Below, piece by piece: positions 26,885-34,165 of a stretch of 64,000 nt of DNA (position 1 is the first letter of the stretch; each line of letters begins with the position of its first letter). The translations under genes and the position numbers were made by a program. Under the pieces are notes generated by a model, which was not told the origin of the DNA, did no database searches, and was given only the letters and a program-made list of their open reading frames with translations. This DNA comes from Flavobacterium sp. ASV13 (GTDB taxonomy: Bacteria > Bacteroidota > Bacteroidia > Flavobacteriales > Flavobacteriaceae): contig NZ_JQJY01000002.1 in NCBI RefSeq assembly GCF_000745775.1, positions 434,001 to 498,000 on the forward strand. The letters are read 5' to 3'.

Positions 26885-26986
26885 TTAACCTAACCAAATA
26901 AAATCAACGCAGCGGCCAATTTCCTGAGAATCCCAACACCAATCATCAATATTGGGATATTTGCTCAATGTTCCACGATCGAGCGC
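26885..26986 (-). pseudogene. Core-peptide remnant of a decayed GG precursor
   Basis: Read on the minus strand, a short frame ALDRGTLSKYPNIDDWCW... ending in FIWLG runs from 26986 to a TAA at 26885-26887. It has two cysteines and three tryptophans and looks like the C-terminal core of a precursor. A TAG (26987-26989) lies directly upstream, and no GG leader is found in this frame; a T9 tract further upstream may hide a frameshift. It sits between two intact precursor genes. Confidence 0.4.
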
Positions 26987-27058
26987 CTACAAATTCAAAA
27001 AAAAACATGACTAAATTTTTGATAAGGCTTTATATTGTTTACTTAATAAATTTCATTT

Positions 27059-27250
27059 TTAGCAACATAAACGGCTTGTCTGGCAAATTCCTGGTAAAGT
27101 ATCCATCGGACAAACTCCACCGGCCGGTATTAAAACACATCCTGCCTCTATTGCATTAATCCAACATTCAGGAATACCTCCTTTTATGGTTTTTTGCTCC
27201 GTTTTACTGATTTTCTGAGCATGTTCCAGACTTAAAATTTTTCTTATCAT
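27059..27250 (-). CDS. GG-leader peptide precursor, six core cysteines
   Basis: A 63-residue precursor. The leader MIRKILSLEHAQKISKTEQK ends in TIKGG. The core (38 residues, IPECWINAIEAGCVLIPAGG...) has six cysteines, the most in the cluster, and ends LCC. An internal GG in the core (IPAGGVC) is unlikely to be the cut site because the leader motif TEQKTIKGG precedes the first one. It would need three disulfides if fully oxidised. Confidence 0.87.
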   Translation of the reverse strand: MIRKILSLEHAQKISKTEQKTIKGGIPECWINAIEAGCVLIPAGGVCPMDTLPGICQTSRLCC

Positions 27251-27341
27251 AAATTTTTGAATTAATTTTTGATTTTCTATTTCTAAAACATCCTGCTTTC
27301 AGTAATCAACTTCGTTTTAGCCTTTTTACGGCCTGAAAACA

Positions 27342-27539
27342 TTAGCCCATTACCAAAGCGTCAGAATAACTCATTTCTAACGCAAAATAGTCTGTACAGT
27401 CTTCATATGACATTGCTGACACATAATCCCATGCGTTACACTTAGACACATTCTCTTTTGCATAATTGCCAAGAATCAATTTTTGTTCACTGGCAGTTAT
27501 TTCCTGTGTTCCTTCTAGATTTAAAATATTCTTTAGCAT
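27342..27539 (-). CDS. Peptide precursor with a GN in place of the GG site
   Basis: A 65-residue protein starting at the ATG at 27539 (MLKNILNLEGTQEITASEQK). The leader matches its neighbours up to the -1 position, where LILGN replaces the expected GG. The core (YAKENVSKCNAWDYVSAMSY...) has two cysteines and many Asp, Glu and Tyr residues. An upstream TTG at 27548 would add three residues but breaks the alignment with paralogues. The altered site may prevent or shift cleavage. Confidence 0.75.
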   Translation of the reverse strand: MLKNILNLEGTQEITASEQKLILGNYAKENVSKCNAWDYVSAMSYEDCTDYFALEMSYSDALVMG

Positions 27540-27649
27540 AATCTTCAATTTTTAGTTTTCCTACATTTATTCAAAACAACAACTTATTTTTATTCTTTCA
27601 TTCTTGTGAAATGCAGAGAAGCTTTTAAACTTCTCCGCACTGTTTATTT

Positions 27650-27784
27650 TCATGGGCATTTATAATATCCTCTCACAGCATCCCAACACATTCCAACTTC
27701 AGGGTAGGTTCCGCCTGCAATATTTTTTTGTTCCTCTTTCGATAATTTTTTAGTACCCTCTTTTTTTAAAAATTTTTCTAACAT
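27650..27784 (-). CDS. Short GG-leader peptide precursor, 44 residues
   Basis: ATG at 27784 (or the adjacent ATG at 27787) opens MLEKFLKKEGTKKLSKEEQK, then NIAGG, and a 19-residue core TYPEVGMCWDAVRGYYKCP that ends at a TGA (27650-27652). The leader is the same type as in the other precursors. The core has two cysteines nine residues or so apart, fitting a single disulfide ring. It is the shortest gene of the cluster and the first after the VKOR gene. Confidence 0.85.
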   Translation of the reverse strand: MLEKFLKKEGTKKLSKEEQKNIAGGTYPEVGMCWDAVRGYYKCP

Positions 27785-27814
27785 CATTTGTGGTTTTTGT
27801 TTCTTGATTATAGG

Positions 27815-27850
27815 CCTTCAATCATTTTAAGACACTTGAAGCTTATGTCT
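27815..27850 (-). repeat. Upstream module, copy B
   Basis: CCTTCAATCATTTTAAGACA followed by CTTGAAGCTTATGTCT matches copy A at 26726-26761 in all but a few positions. It lies between the VKOR gene and the 27650 precursor. Confidence 0.65.
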
Positions 27851-27878
27851 ATCCCTGCGCAGGAATTTATGGGTGCCG

Positions 27879-29435
27879 CTAAGCTATTTTTTCCAAAACT
27901 TCAACTTCTTCAGCAAAATCGTTCAAGAAGTATTTTAGTTCGCTCAGTTCATATTCGTTTGGAAACAATTTTTCGTTTACAATTTTGACTGGGGTATAAT
28001 TAAAATTATTTTTAGAACACCACTCGTACTGTTTGTTGATTTCTTGACTTATTAAAATGCTGACAGGTTCAACATGCCATTTTTTAAGCCATTTTTTAAG
28101 ACTCATTTTTTTAATATGCCAATCTGAAATCGCTTCAACTGTTTTTCCAGGTGTTGCTCTGTTGATTGTCAAAATTCTTTCGACAATTATTTTATATGGA
28201 TTTTCAGTGTTTTCCGGATTAATATTGAACAATACATTCAGATAAATTTTATCTGGAAATCTTAAAACTAGATCAAATGCTTCGTGAAATGTTTTATGAC
28301 AATGTCCGCAACTTGGACTTATGATTATTGATAATTTGATTGCCGCGCTTCGGCTTCCAAAATTCAAACCTCTTAGCTCTTCCAATCCATCTGGATAAGG
28401 CACTTTTTTAGCCAGGAAGTTTAATAGCGAATAATTTCTTTTGAATTTTTTCAGTTCTTTTAGTGAATTTTCGCTATTTAAAACATTTTTAATCATTGGT
28501 TTCACTGCCAACCAGATTGGTATAAGGAGTGCCAAAGAGAAAACAAATGGAAAAATACTTTCGAAACTGAAACTCAAAGTGAATAAATCTGATGAAAACC
28601 AGATAAAACTCTGCATAAAAATCAAAAATGAAACTACTAAACACATTACGCACCATTTTTGAAGTTCAAATTTTTGAATCCAAATAGACGATACTATAAT
28701 TGGTATTGCAAGCAAGCTTAAAAAACCAACGAAAATCGCTGAATTTAAAGGCTGAATTAATATTGCTATTAAACTTGATGTAAAGAACATTAGTGGCAAA
28801 TCAGAGAAATTAAATACCTTGTTTTCTGTTCCTTCACTAGAATTAATTACAGAGTTGCAGGATGAATTTGAACTTAAACTGCAAAATTTTGATATAATGC
28901 CGTTTTTAAAGCCCAATTTTTCCTGTGCAATAAAAACACTCACAATAAATCCTAATGTTGATGTTGTTAGGAAAAACACGCTAAAAGCATCATATGAATT
29001 ATAGAACAACGACAATCCGATTACGAATACGAACGGAAGACAATACTTCAACCAGCTCAATTCTACTTTTAAACTATCTCTTGCTATAACATTATTAGGT
29101 TCAATAGCTACAATTACTCCATTCCAGTCTAAAAGGAATTTTTCATACGCTATTTTTTGTGCTCCTTTTTTAATTGTAGTTATACGAACATAATTTTTAG
29201 CCTTTTCTACTAATGCAAGTTCTTCTTTAAAATAAGCTAAAAAATTTGAAGGCAAATCTACTATTTGTTCTTTCGGAACTCTGATGGCTGCATTTTCTAT
29301 CGATAATAAATCTAACGAATCTGTTATCGCAAATAAACTTGGATAATTAGGATGAGACAAAAACAAATCCTTGAACTCATTTTTGATGTCTGAGTATCTA
29401 TTTATTTGTAGAAATTTTTGGACTAGTTTTAACAT
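27879..29435 (-). CDS. Inactive C39-like / VKOR / thioredoxin fusion (disulfide-forming enzyme)
   Basis: A 518-residue membrane protein from the ATG at 29435 (MLKLVQKFLQIN). Residues 1-120 resemble a C39 peptidase fold (HPNYPSLFAITDSL) without its catalytic Cys. Several membrane helices follow, with VKOR cysteine pairs Cys185/Cys193 and KWCVMC (Cys262, Cys265). The C-terminal thioredoxin-like domain has SCGHC (Cys376, Cys379). Together they form a relay that oxidises dithiols at the membrane, and the cysteine-rich precursors beside it are the obvious clients. A TTG at 29471 would add 12 unlikely residues. The gene is first in the minus-strand series. Confidence 0.9.
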   Translation of the reverse strand: MLKLVQKFLQINRYSDIKNEFKDLFLSHPNYPSLFAITDSLDLLSIENAAIRVPKEQIVDLPSNFLAYFKEELALVEKAKNYVRITTIKKGAQKIAYEKFLLDWNGVIVAIEPNNVIARDSLKVELSWLKYCLPFVFVIGLSLFYNSYDAFSVFFLTTSTLGFIVSVFIAQEKLGFKNGIISKFCSLSSNSSCNSVINSSEGTENKVFNFSDLPLMFFTSSLIAILIQPLNSAIFVGFLSLLAIPIIVSSIWIQKFELQKWCVMCLVVSFLIFMQSFIWFSSDLFTLSFSFESIFPFVFSLALLIPIWLAVKPMIKNVLNSENSLKELKKFKRNYSLLNFLAKKVPYPDGLEELRGLNFGSRSAAIKLSIIISPSCGHCHKTFHEAFDLVLRFPDKIYLNVLFNINPENTENPYKIIVERILTINRATPGKTVEAISDWHIKKMSLKKWLKKWHVEPVSILISQEINKQYEWCSKNNFNYTPVKIVNEKLFPNEYELSELKYFLNDFAEEVEVLEKIA

Positions 29436-29659
29436 CGTTTTCGATTGCTTTAAATCATAATTACAGTACAAATATTGTGGTTTTTATCGAGAAAAAGTGA
29501 CCTTTGGTAGACATTTTATCAATTATACTACATACAATTTATAAATTATACCAGTCATAGATAAACTTATAATTTATTGAAAATCAAATATTTACAACGA
29601 TTTTTTTTGTTCTAAAATTGTCAAAACCCAAATCTCGACAAAGCGTTTTCCTTTTTATC

Positions 29660-29667
29660 TAGCTTTG
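29660..29667 (+). promoter_or_regulatory. Possible -7 promoter element for the twin precursors
   Basis: TAGCTTTG fits TAnnTTTG, 29 bases before the ATG at 29696. No convincing TTG -33 element. The 260 bases between the two divergent transcripts (29436-29695) hold no gene. Confidence 0.4.
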
Positions 29668-29695
29668 AATATCAATAATCCTAATAAGTAAAATC

Positions 29696-29836
29696 ATGGC
29701 AAATAAGACATTAAAATTCGAAGATTTTGAAGCCGAAAAATTATCAAAAAATGAGCAAAAATTAGTTCACGGCGGTGATGGTGAAGATTACCCTCCACAT
29801 GAACCAGGAAAAGATGGAAAAGGAGGAAACGGATAA
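29696..29836 (+). CDS. Short GG-leader precursor, cysteine-free (first of a pair)
   Basis: A 46-residue frame: MANKTLKFEDFEAEKLSKNE, then QKLVHGG (Gly26-Gly27) and the core DGEDYPPHEPGKDGKGGNG. The leader shares the FEDFE...LS.NEQK pattern with the next gene, and differs from the minus-strand leaders. The core is 19 residues, acidic and Gly-rich, with no cysteine. It is transcribed away from the VKOR gene. A peptide signal is possible but not shown. Confidence 0.85.
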   Translation: MANKTLKFEDFEAEKLSKNEQKLVHGGDGEDYPPHEPGKDGKGGNG

Positions 29837-29878
29837 TACTTTTTAAAAATCAATTTATACTTAAAAATTAAAAATATC

Positions 29879-30016
29879 ATGAAGAATACAAAAATGAAAA
29901 TTGAAGATTTTGAAACTTTAAAATTATCTTCAAATCAACAAAAAGCCGTTCGCGGAGGAGATGGTGAAACAGATGTCAAAAACGAACCGGGAAAAGGATC
30001 AACAGGAAATGGATAA
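29879..30016 (+). CDS. Short GG-leader precursor, cysteine-free (second of a pair)
   Basis: A 45-residue frame: MKNTKMKIEDFETLKLSSNQ, then QKAVRGG (Gly26-Gly27) and the core DGETDVKNEPGKGSTGNG. It is clearly a paralogue of the gene at 29696: the cores share GGDGE at the start, EPGK in the middle and GNG at the end. It lies 42 bases downstream of its partner and is followed by a strong terminator, so the two form a small operon. Confidence 0.85.
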   Translation: MKNTKMKIEDFETLKLSSNQQKAVRGGDGETDVKNEPGKGSTGNG

Positions 30017-30045
30017 AACCATTTTTTATAACGAAATAAAATATT

Positions 30046-30086
30046 TACAGCTAAACTAAAATATCCAGTTTAGCTGTATTTTTTTT
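30046..30086 (+). terminator. Strong intrinsic terminator of the twin-precursor operon
   Basis: A 12-bp perfect stem TACAGCTAAACT (30046-30057) with AGTTTAGCTGTA (30067-30078), followed by a run of at least eight T. It ends the plus-strand peptide transcript. Confidence 0.88.
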
Positions 30087-30135
30087 TAGAATCAGGAAAT
30101 AACATTAATTATTTTTTTCCAGCAAAATAGTATTT

Positions 30136-31884
30136 CTAAATATTACTTGCAAACTGAGCTGGAGAAACGCCTGTTCGTTTACGGAATGATTTTGCAAATG
30201 AAACTGCATTTTTAAAACCAACACTTTCGGCAATAGCTTGTGTAGAATATTTGCGGTACATATGATTGGTAATCATTTCATTGATTACATAATTAATTTT
30301 AAGCTCATTTGAATATTCTCCAAATGATTTACCAAATCGTTTATTCACTACATAGGACAAATAAGTTGTATTGGTTTTGATTTTCTTAGCCACATAAGGC
30401 AACGTAAAATCGGCATTAAGATATTCGAGTTTATTTTCAAGTGCCAATAATTTTTCGACAATTTTATTTTCCTTGGCTTCGTCGATACTTAAATTAGCAT
30501 TTTCCTTTTTAAGCTGAATTTCCTCAGTCTCTAAGTTTTCAGTAGCTTCTACTAAAATTGGAGGATTTTCTTTTTTCTCCAAATTAGCTTTAAACTCCTC
30601 AATTAAAGCATTCATTTTTTTATGTGCCTTATTCTTGTCTCGAATGTTTTTTATCAGAAAAAATACAATTCCTAAAACAAGAAGTACATAAAACACTTTT
30701 AGTGCTTTACTTATTAAAACATCGTATTTATATTTTTCCTGAATAGTAAGCATTTCCGCGCTCAAATCTTCTACACCTAATTTATAATTTACTTCTTGAG
30801 CTTCGTCTCTAAATTTTGTCTGAGATTTTTCATAAGCATTCAAGTAAATTTTAGAATGTTTATAAGCTTCTTCTGGTTTGTTGAGTGCGCTGTAGATCTT
30901 AGCCTGAAGGTAATTTGATTTCAAAAAACTTTCATCCAAAGTGTTATTTTTCAACGAAATAGAATCTACTTTTTTTAAGCAAACTAAAGCCTTCTCGTAT
31001 TTTCCCATATAAAAATACAAGTCTCCTAAATTATAATTAGCAGTATGATAAAAGCTTTCCGAATTATTTTGCTTTGCTAAAAACAAAATATCATAATAGA
31101 TTTTTTCAGCATTTTTATTGTCACTTTTCATTAGGTAAATATTCCCTAAACTCATTTTAGCGGCAATTTTATTACTAGTGAAATTTTGAGAATAAGTAAC
31201 GGCTTTTTTATAAAAATACTCAGCCGAGTCAAGCAAATACTTTTTATCTTGATTTTTCATAAAATAGCCCTCGTAAGAGCCACCTAAATCCAAATTAATG
31301 TTGCTTTTACTATTTTGAAACTGATCCCTTGCGTAAACCCTTTCATTTTTATCAATGAAATCGTTGTTTTGCCTTAAATTTTTAATAGATAATTGATAAT
31401 TTCCAACCTGTTCATTAACAATTGCAATATTGCTTTTGAATTTAACAATTTGAATAACGTCTTCAACTTTAATAGAGAACTTGATACCTTTTTGATAATT
31501 TTCAATTGCAGCACTTAAATTGCCTCTTTTCCATTCGGTCAATCCTCGAAAATTATAAAGATAAGCTGTGAGTTTGGTTTTTTCTGGAGATTCAGGCATT
31601 TTGTCTAAATACTGAAATGCTTTTTTATAACTTTCGTCAGACTTAGGAATATTGCCCTTCATTTGGTACAAATAACAAGCTGCACCATTAGCAAATGCCA
31701 GGTGCTTATTATCGTTTGATTTCATCAATTCTCTAGTATATGCAAGACCTCGATCGACATTGTCATTAAAACTGAATCGAATTTTGTCTTGTAGGACTAA
31801 GTATTCCTGTTCGCTAATTTGAGTTTGTTGGGCAAAACTCGTATTAAGAACAAGAAAAAATAAAAAAGAGATGATTAGCCTCAT
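30136..31884 (-). CDS. Membrane TPR sensor with C-terminal AraC-type DNA-binding domain
   Basis: A 582-residue protein from the ATG at 31884. A signal peptide (MRLIISFLFFLVLNTSFA) is followed by about ten TPR-like helical repeats (roughly 20-385), a membrane helix (VFYVLLVLGIVFFLI), a coiled coil and an AraC domain at the end (TTYLSYVVNKRFGKSFGEYSN, STQAIAESVGFKNAVSFAK). The TPRs face the periplasm and the DNA-binding part the cytoplasm, a one-component sensor design common in Flavobacteriia. Next to the GG precursors it is a candidate receptor or regulator for them. The upstream TTG-type extension is unlikely. Confidence 0.9.
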   Translation of the reverse strand: MRLIISFLFFLVLNTSFAQQTQISEQEYLVLQDKIRFSFNDNVDRGLAYTRELMKSNDNKHLAFANGAACYLYQMKGNIPKSDESYKKAFQYLDKMPESPEKTKLTAYLYNFRGLTEWKRGNLSAAIENYQKGIKFSIKVEDVIQIVKFKSNIAIVNEQVGNYQLSIKNLRQNNDFIDKNERVYARDQFQNSKSNINLDLGGSYEGYFMKNQDKKYLLDSAEYFYKKAVTYSQNFTSNKIAAKMSLGNIYLMKSDNKNAEKIYYDILFLAKQNNSESFYHTANYNLGDLYFYMGKYEKALVCLKKVDSISLKNNTLDESFLKSNYLQAKIYSALNKPEEAYKHSKIYLNAYEKSQTKFRDEAQEVNYKLGVEDLSAEMLTIQEKYKYDVLISKALKVFYVLLVLGIVFFLIKNIRDKNKAHKKMNALIEEFKANLEKKENPPILVEATENLETEEIQLKKENANLSIDEAKENKIVEKLLALENKLEYLNADFTLPYVAKKIKTNTTYLSYVVNKRFGKSFGEYSNELKINYVINEMITNHMYRKYSTQAIAESVGFKNAVSFAKSFRKRTGVSPAQFASNI

Positions 31885-31996
31885 TAATTTGTTTTTGGAT
31901 TCCAAAAATAACGCATATATTTTCAATATACTAAAATTTATTTGCCATAGTCTTGTTAATTTTACAACAAAATTAAAAAAATATAACAATTTAGCT

Positions 31997-32028
31997 TTGT
32001 TTTGTTATATTTTTATTGCGTAAATTTG
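31997..32028 (+). promoter_or_regulatory. Predicted promoter of the acyl-CoA dehydrogenase gene
   Basis: TTG at 31997-31999, 21 bases, then TAAATTTG at 32021-32028; the ATG is at 32050. This is a good fit to the Bacteroidota TTG / TAnnTTTG pattern. Confidence 0.6.
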
Positions 32029-32049
32029 TTTTTGTAAAACATATCAAAA

Positions 32050-33231
32050 ATGAAACCAGATTTATTTCAAGCACCAGATTACTACAACCTTGACGATTTG
32101 TTAACTGACGAACATAAACTAGTTCGTGAGTCGGCACGCGCGTGGGTTAAAAGAGAAGTTTCTCCTATTATTGAGGAGTATGCACAAAGAGCAGAATTTC
32201 CAAAACAGATTATTAAAGGACTTGGAGAAATTGGAGGTTTCGGGCCTTATATTCCAGTTGAATATGGCGGTGCTGGTTTAGACCAAATTTCATACGGTTT
32301 GATTATGCAGGAAATCGAAAGAGGTGATTCTGGAGTTCGATCAACCTCATCAGTACAATCATCTTTAGTAATGTATCCAATTTGGAAATACGGAAACGAA
32401 GAACAACGCATGAAATATTTGCCAAAACTGGCAACCGGAGAATTCATGGGATGTTTTGGTTTAACTGAGCCAGATCATGGTTCTGATCCTGGAAGTATGA
32501 TTACCAATTTTAAAGATATGGGAGATCATTATCTTTTAAATGGTGCCAAAATGTGGATTTCAAATGCTCCATTTGCAGATATTGCTGTGGTTTGGGCAAA
32601 AAATGAAGAAGGAAGAATTCACGGTTTAATTGTTGAACGCGGTATGGAAGGTTTTACAACTCCTGAAACGCATAACAAATGGTCGCTTCGTGCATCATCT
32701 ACGGGAGAATTAATTTTTGATAATGTAAAAGTTCCAAAAGAGAATCTTTTACCAAATAAATCTGGATTAGGCGCACCGCTTGGCTGTTTAGATTCAGCTC
32801 GTTACGGAATTGCGTGGGGAGCAATCGGTGCAGCAATGGATTGTTATGATACAGCTTTACGCTATGCTAAAGAAAGAATCCAGTTTGGAAAACCAATTGG
32901 AGGAACACAATTACAACAGAAAAAATTGGCCGAAATGATTACCGAAATCACAAAAGCACAGTTATTAACTTGGCGTTTAGGTGTTTTGAGAAACGAAGGA
33001 AAAGCAACAACGGCTCAAATTTCAATGGCAAAACGTAATAATGTTAATATGGCAATTGAAATCGCACGTGAAGCAAGACAAATGCTAGGCGGAATGGGAA
33101 TTACAGGTGAATATTCAATTATGCGTCACATGATGAACCTTGAAAGCGTAATCACTTACGAAGGAACTCACGACATACATTTATTGATTACCGGAATGGA
33201 TGTAACTGGAATTCCAGCATTTAAATCATAA
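32050..33231 (+). CDS. Acyl-CoA dehydrogenase, glutaryl-CoA dehydrogenase-like
   Basis: A 393-residue flavoprotein. It has the FAD-binding FGLTEPDHGSDPG segment, KMWISNAPFADIAVVWA, and the C-terminal RQMLGGMGITGEYSIMRHMMNLESVITYEGTHDIH with the catalytic base Glu371. The TYEGTHDIH form is that of glutaryl-CoA dehydrogenases of lysine and tryptophan breakdown, not of ordinary short-chain enzymes. It would oxidise and decarboxylate glutaryl-CoA to crotonyl-CoA. It is monocistronic, with a terminator right behind. Confidence 0.92.
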   Translation: MKPDLFQAPDYYNLDDLLTDEHKLVRESARAWVKREVSPIIEEYAQRAEFPKQIIKGLGEIGGFGPYIPVEYGGAGLDQISYGLIMQEIERGDSGVRSTSSVQSSLVMYPIWKYGNEEQRMKYLPKLATGEFMGCFGLTEPDHGSDPGSMITNFKDMGDHYLLNGAKMWISNAPFADIAVVWAKNEEGRIHGLIVERGMEGFTTPETHNKWSLRASSTGELIFDNVKVPKENLLPNKSGLGAPLGCLDSARYGIAWGAIGAAMDCYDTALRYAKERIQFGKPIGGTQLQQKKLAEMITEITKAQLLTWRLGVLRNEGKATTAQISMAKRNNVNMAIEIAREARQMLGGMGITGEYSIMRHMMNLESVITYEGTHDIHLLITGMDVTGIPAFKS

Positions 33232-33262
33232 ACAATTATTAAAGTATATACAAAATCAATTT

Positions 33263-33292
33263 AAAAAGCTTCTCTTAATCGAGAAGCTTTTT
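33263..33292 (+). terminator. Terminator whose T tract runs into a promoter
   Basis: A 12-bp perfect stem (AAAAAGCTTCTC 33263-33274 with GAGAAGCTTTTT 33281-33292) closes the acyl-CoA dehydrogenase transcript. Its last base is the first base of a TATCTTTG element (33292-33299). Confidence 0.8.
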
Positions 33293-33299
33293 ATCTTTG
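33292..33299 (+). promoter_or_regulatory. Predicted -7 promoter element of the DUF3050 gene
   Basis: TATCTTTG matches the TAnnTTTG consensus, 17 bases before the ATG at 33317. Its -33 region would lie inside the preceding terminator hairpin. Confidence 0.5.
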
Positions 33300-33316
33300 C
33301 AGCAAAATTTACATAA

Positions 33317-34099
33317 ATGAATATTGAAACTATAAACAATAGCATTCAACCTCAAAAAGACCAGCTTTTAAACCACTCTTTATACGGCAAAATTCAAAAT
33401 ATTGATGACTTGCACAGTTTTTTAGAAAATCATGTTTTTGCTGTTTGGGATTTTATGTCATTGCTAAAAGCTTTACAAGCCAAACTTACGTGCACAACAA
33501 CACCTTGGTTCGCCACTAAAAACCCTGAAACAAGATATTTAATCAACGAAATTGTTCTTGCAGAAGAAACCGATTTAACGATTGACGGAAGAAGACAAAG
33601 CCATTACGAAATGTATCTTGAAGCAATGGAAGACTGTGGCTCTGATACAACCGGAATCAATAAATTTTTAGCCGAAGTACATTCGCTTCACAATATTTTT
33701 GTTGCTATCAAACAAAGTTCGCTTCATCCTGATGTAAAAGCTTTCTTAGACTTTACTTTTAGAGTAATTGAAGAAGGAAAACCACACCAAATCGCTGCAG
33801 CATTTACTTTTGGAAGAGAAGATTTGATTCCGAGTATGTTTACTGAAATCCTGAAAAACTTTCAAAAAAATCTTCCAGAAGTTGATTTAGCAAAATTGCT
33901 TTATTATTTCGAAAGACATATTGAACTTGATGCCGACGAACACGGACCAATGGCAATGCAAATGATTACAGAATTGTGCGAAGACGATGCTCAAAAATGG
34001 AAAGAAGTCGAAGAAGTTTCCATTTTAGCCTTAGAAAAACGAATCGGACTTTGGAATGCCATTGAGGAAGAAATTCTTTTAAAAGCTGAAATGGTCTAA
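33317..34099 (+). CDS. DUF3050 domain protein (haem oxygenase-like fold)
   Basis: A 260-residue soluble helical protein. LENHVFAVWDFMSLLKALQ at residues 36-54, EETDLTIDGRRQSHYEMYLEAM near 95-117 and RHIELDADEHGPMA near 210-225 are the conserved blocks of DUF3050. The His and Glu residues in these blocks are placed like the metal ligands of haem oxygenase-like di-iron proteins. The function is unknown. It stands alone, with its own promoter. Confidence 0.88.
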   Translation: MNIETINNSIQPQKDQLLNHSLYGKIQNIDDLHSFLENHVFAVWDFMSLLKALQAKLTCTTTPWFATKNPETRYLINEIVLAEETDLTIDGRRQSHYEMYLEAMEDCGSDTTGINKFLAEVHSLHNIFVAIKQSSLHPDVKAFLDFTFRVIEEGKPHQIAAAFTFGREDLIPSMFTEILKNFQKNLPEVDLAKLLYYFERHIELDADEHGPMAMQMITELCEDDAQKWKEVEEVSILALEKRIGLWNAIEEEILLKAEMV

Positions 34100-34165
34100 A
34101 ACCGAATTCAAATATTTAACGTAACTATTTGTTTAAGATGTTTACAAACCTAATTTATCCAAATT

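Noticed and set aside
26698..27058. A further intact precursor gene in this gap
   Set aside because: Only the leaderless remnant at 26885-26986 was found; no frame has both a leader and a GG site.
27879..29435. A second active C39 peptidase in the VKOR fusion protein
   Set aside because: The N-terminal domain lacks the catalytic Cys and His of C39 enzymes; it is probably a leader-binding or inactive domain.
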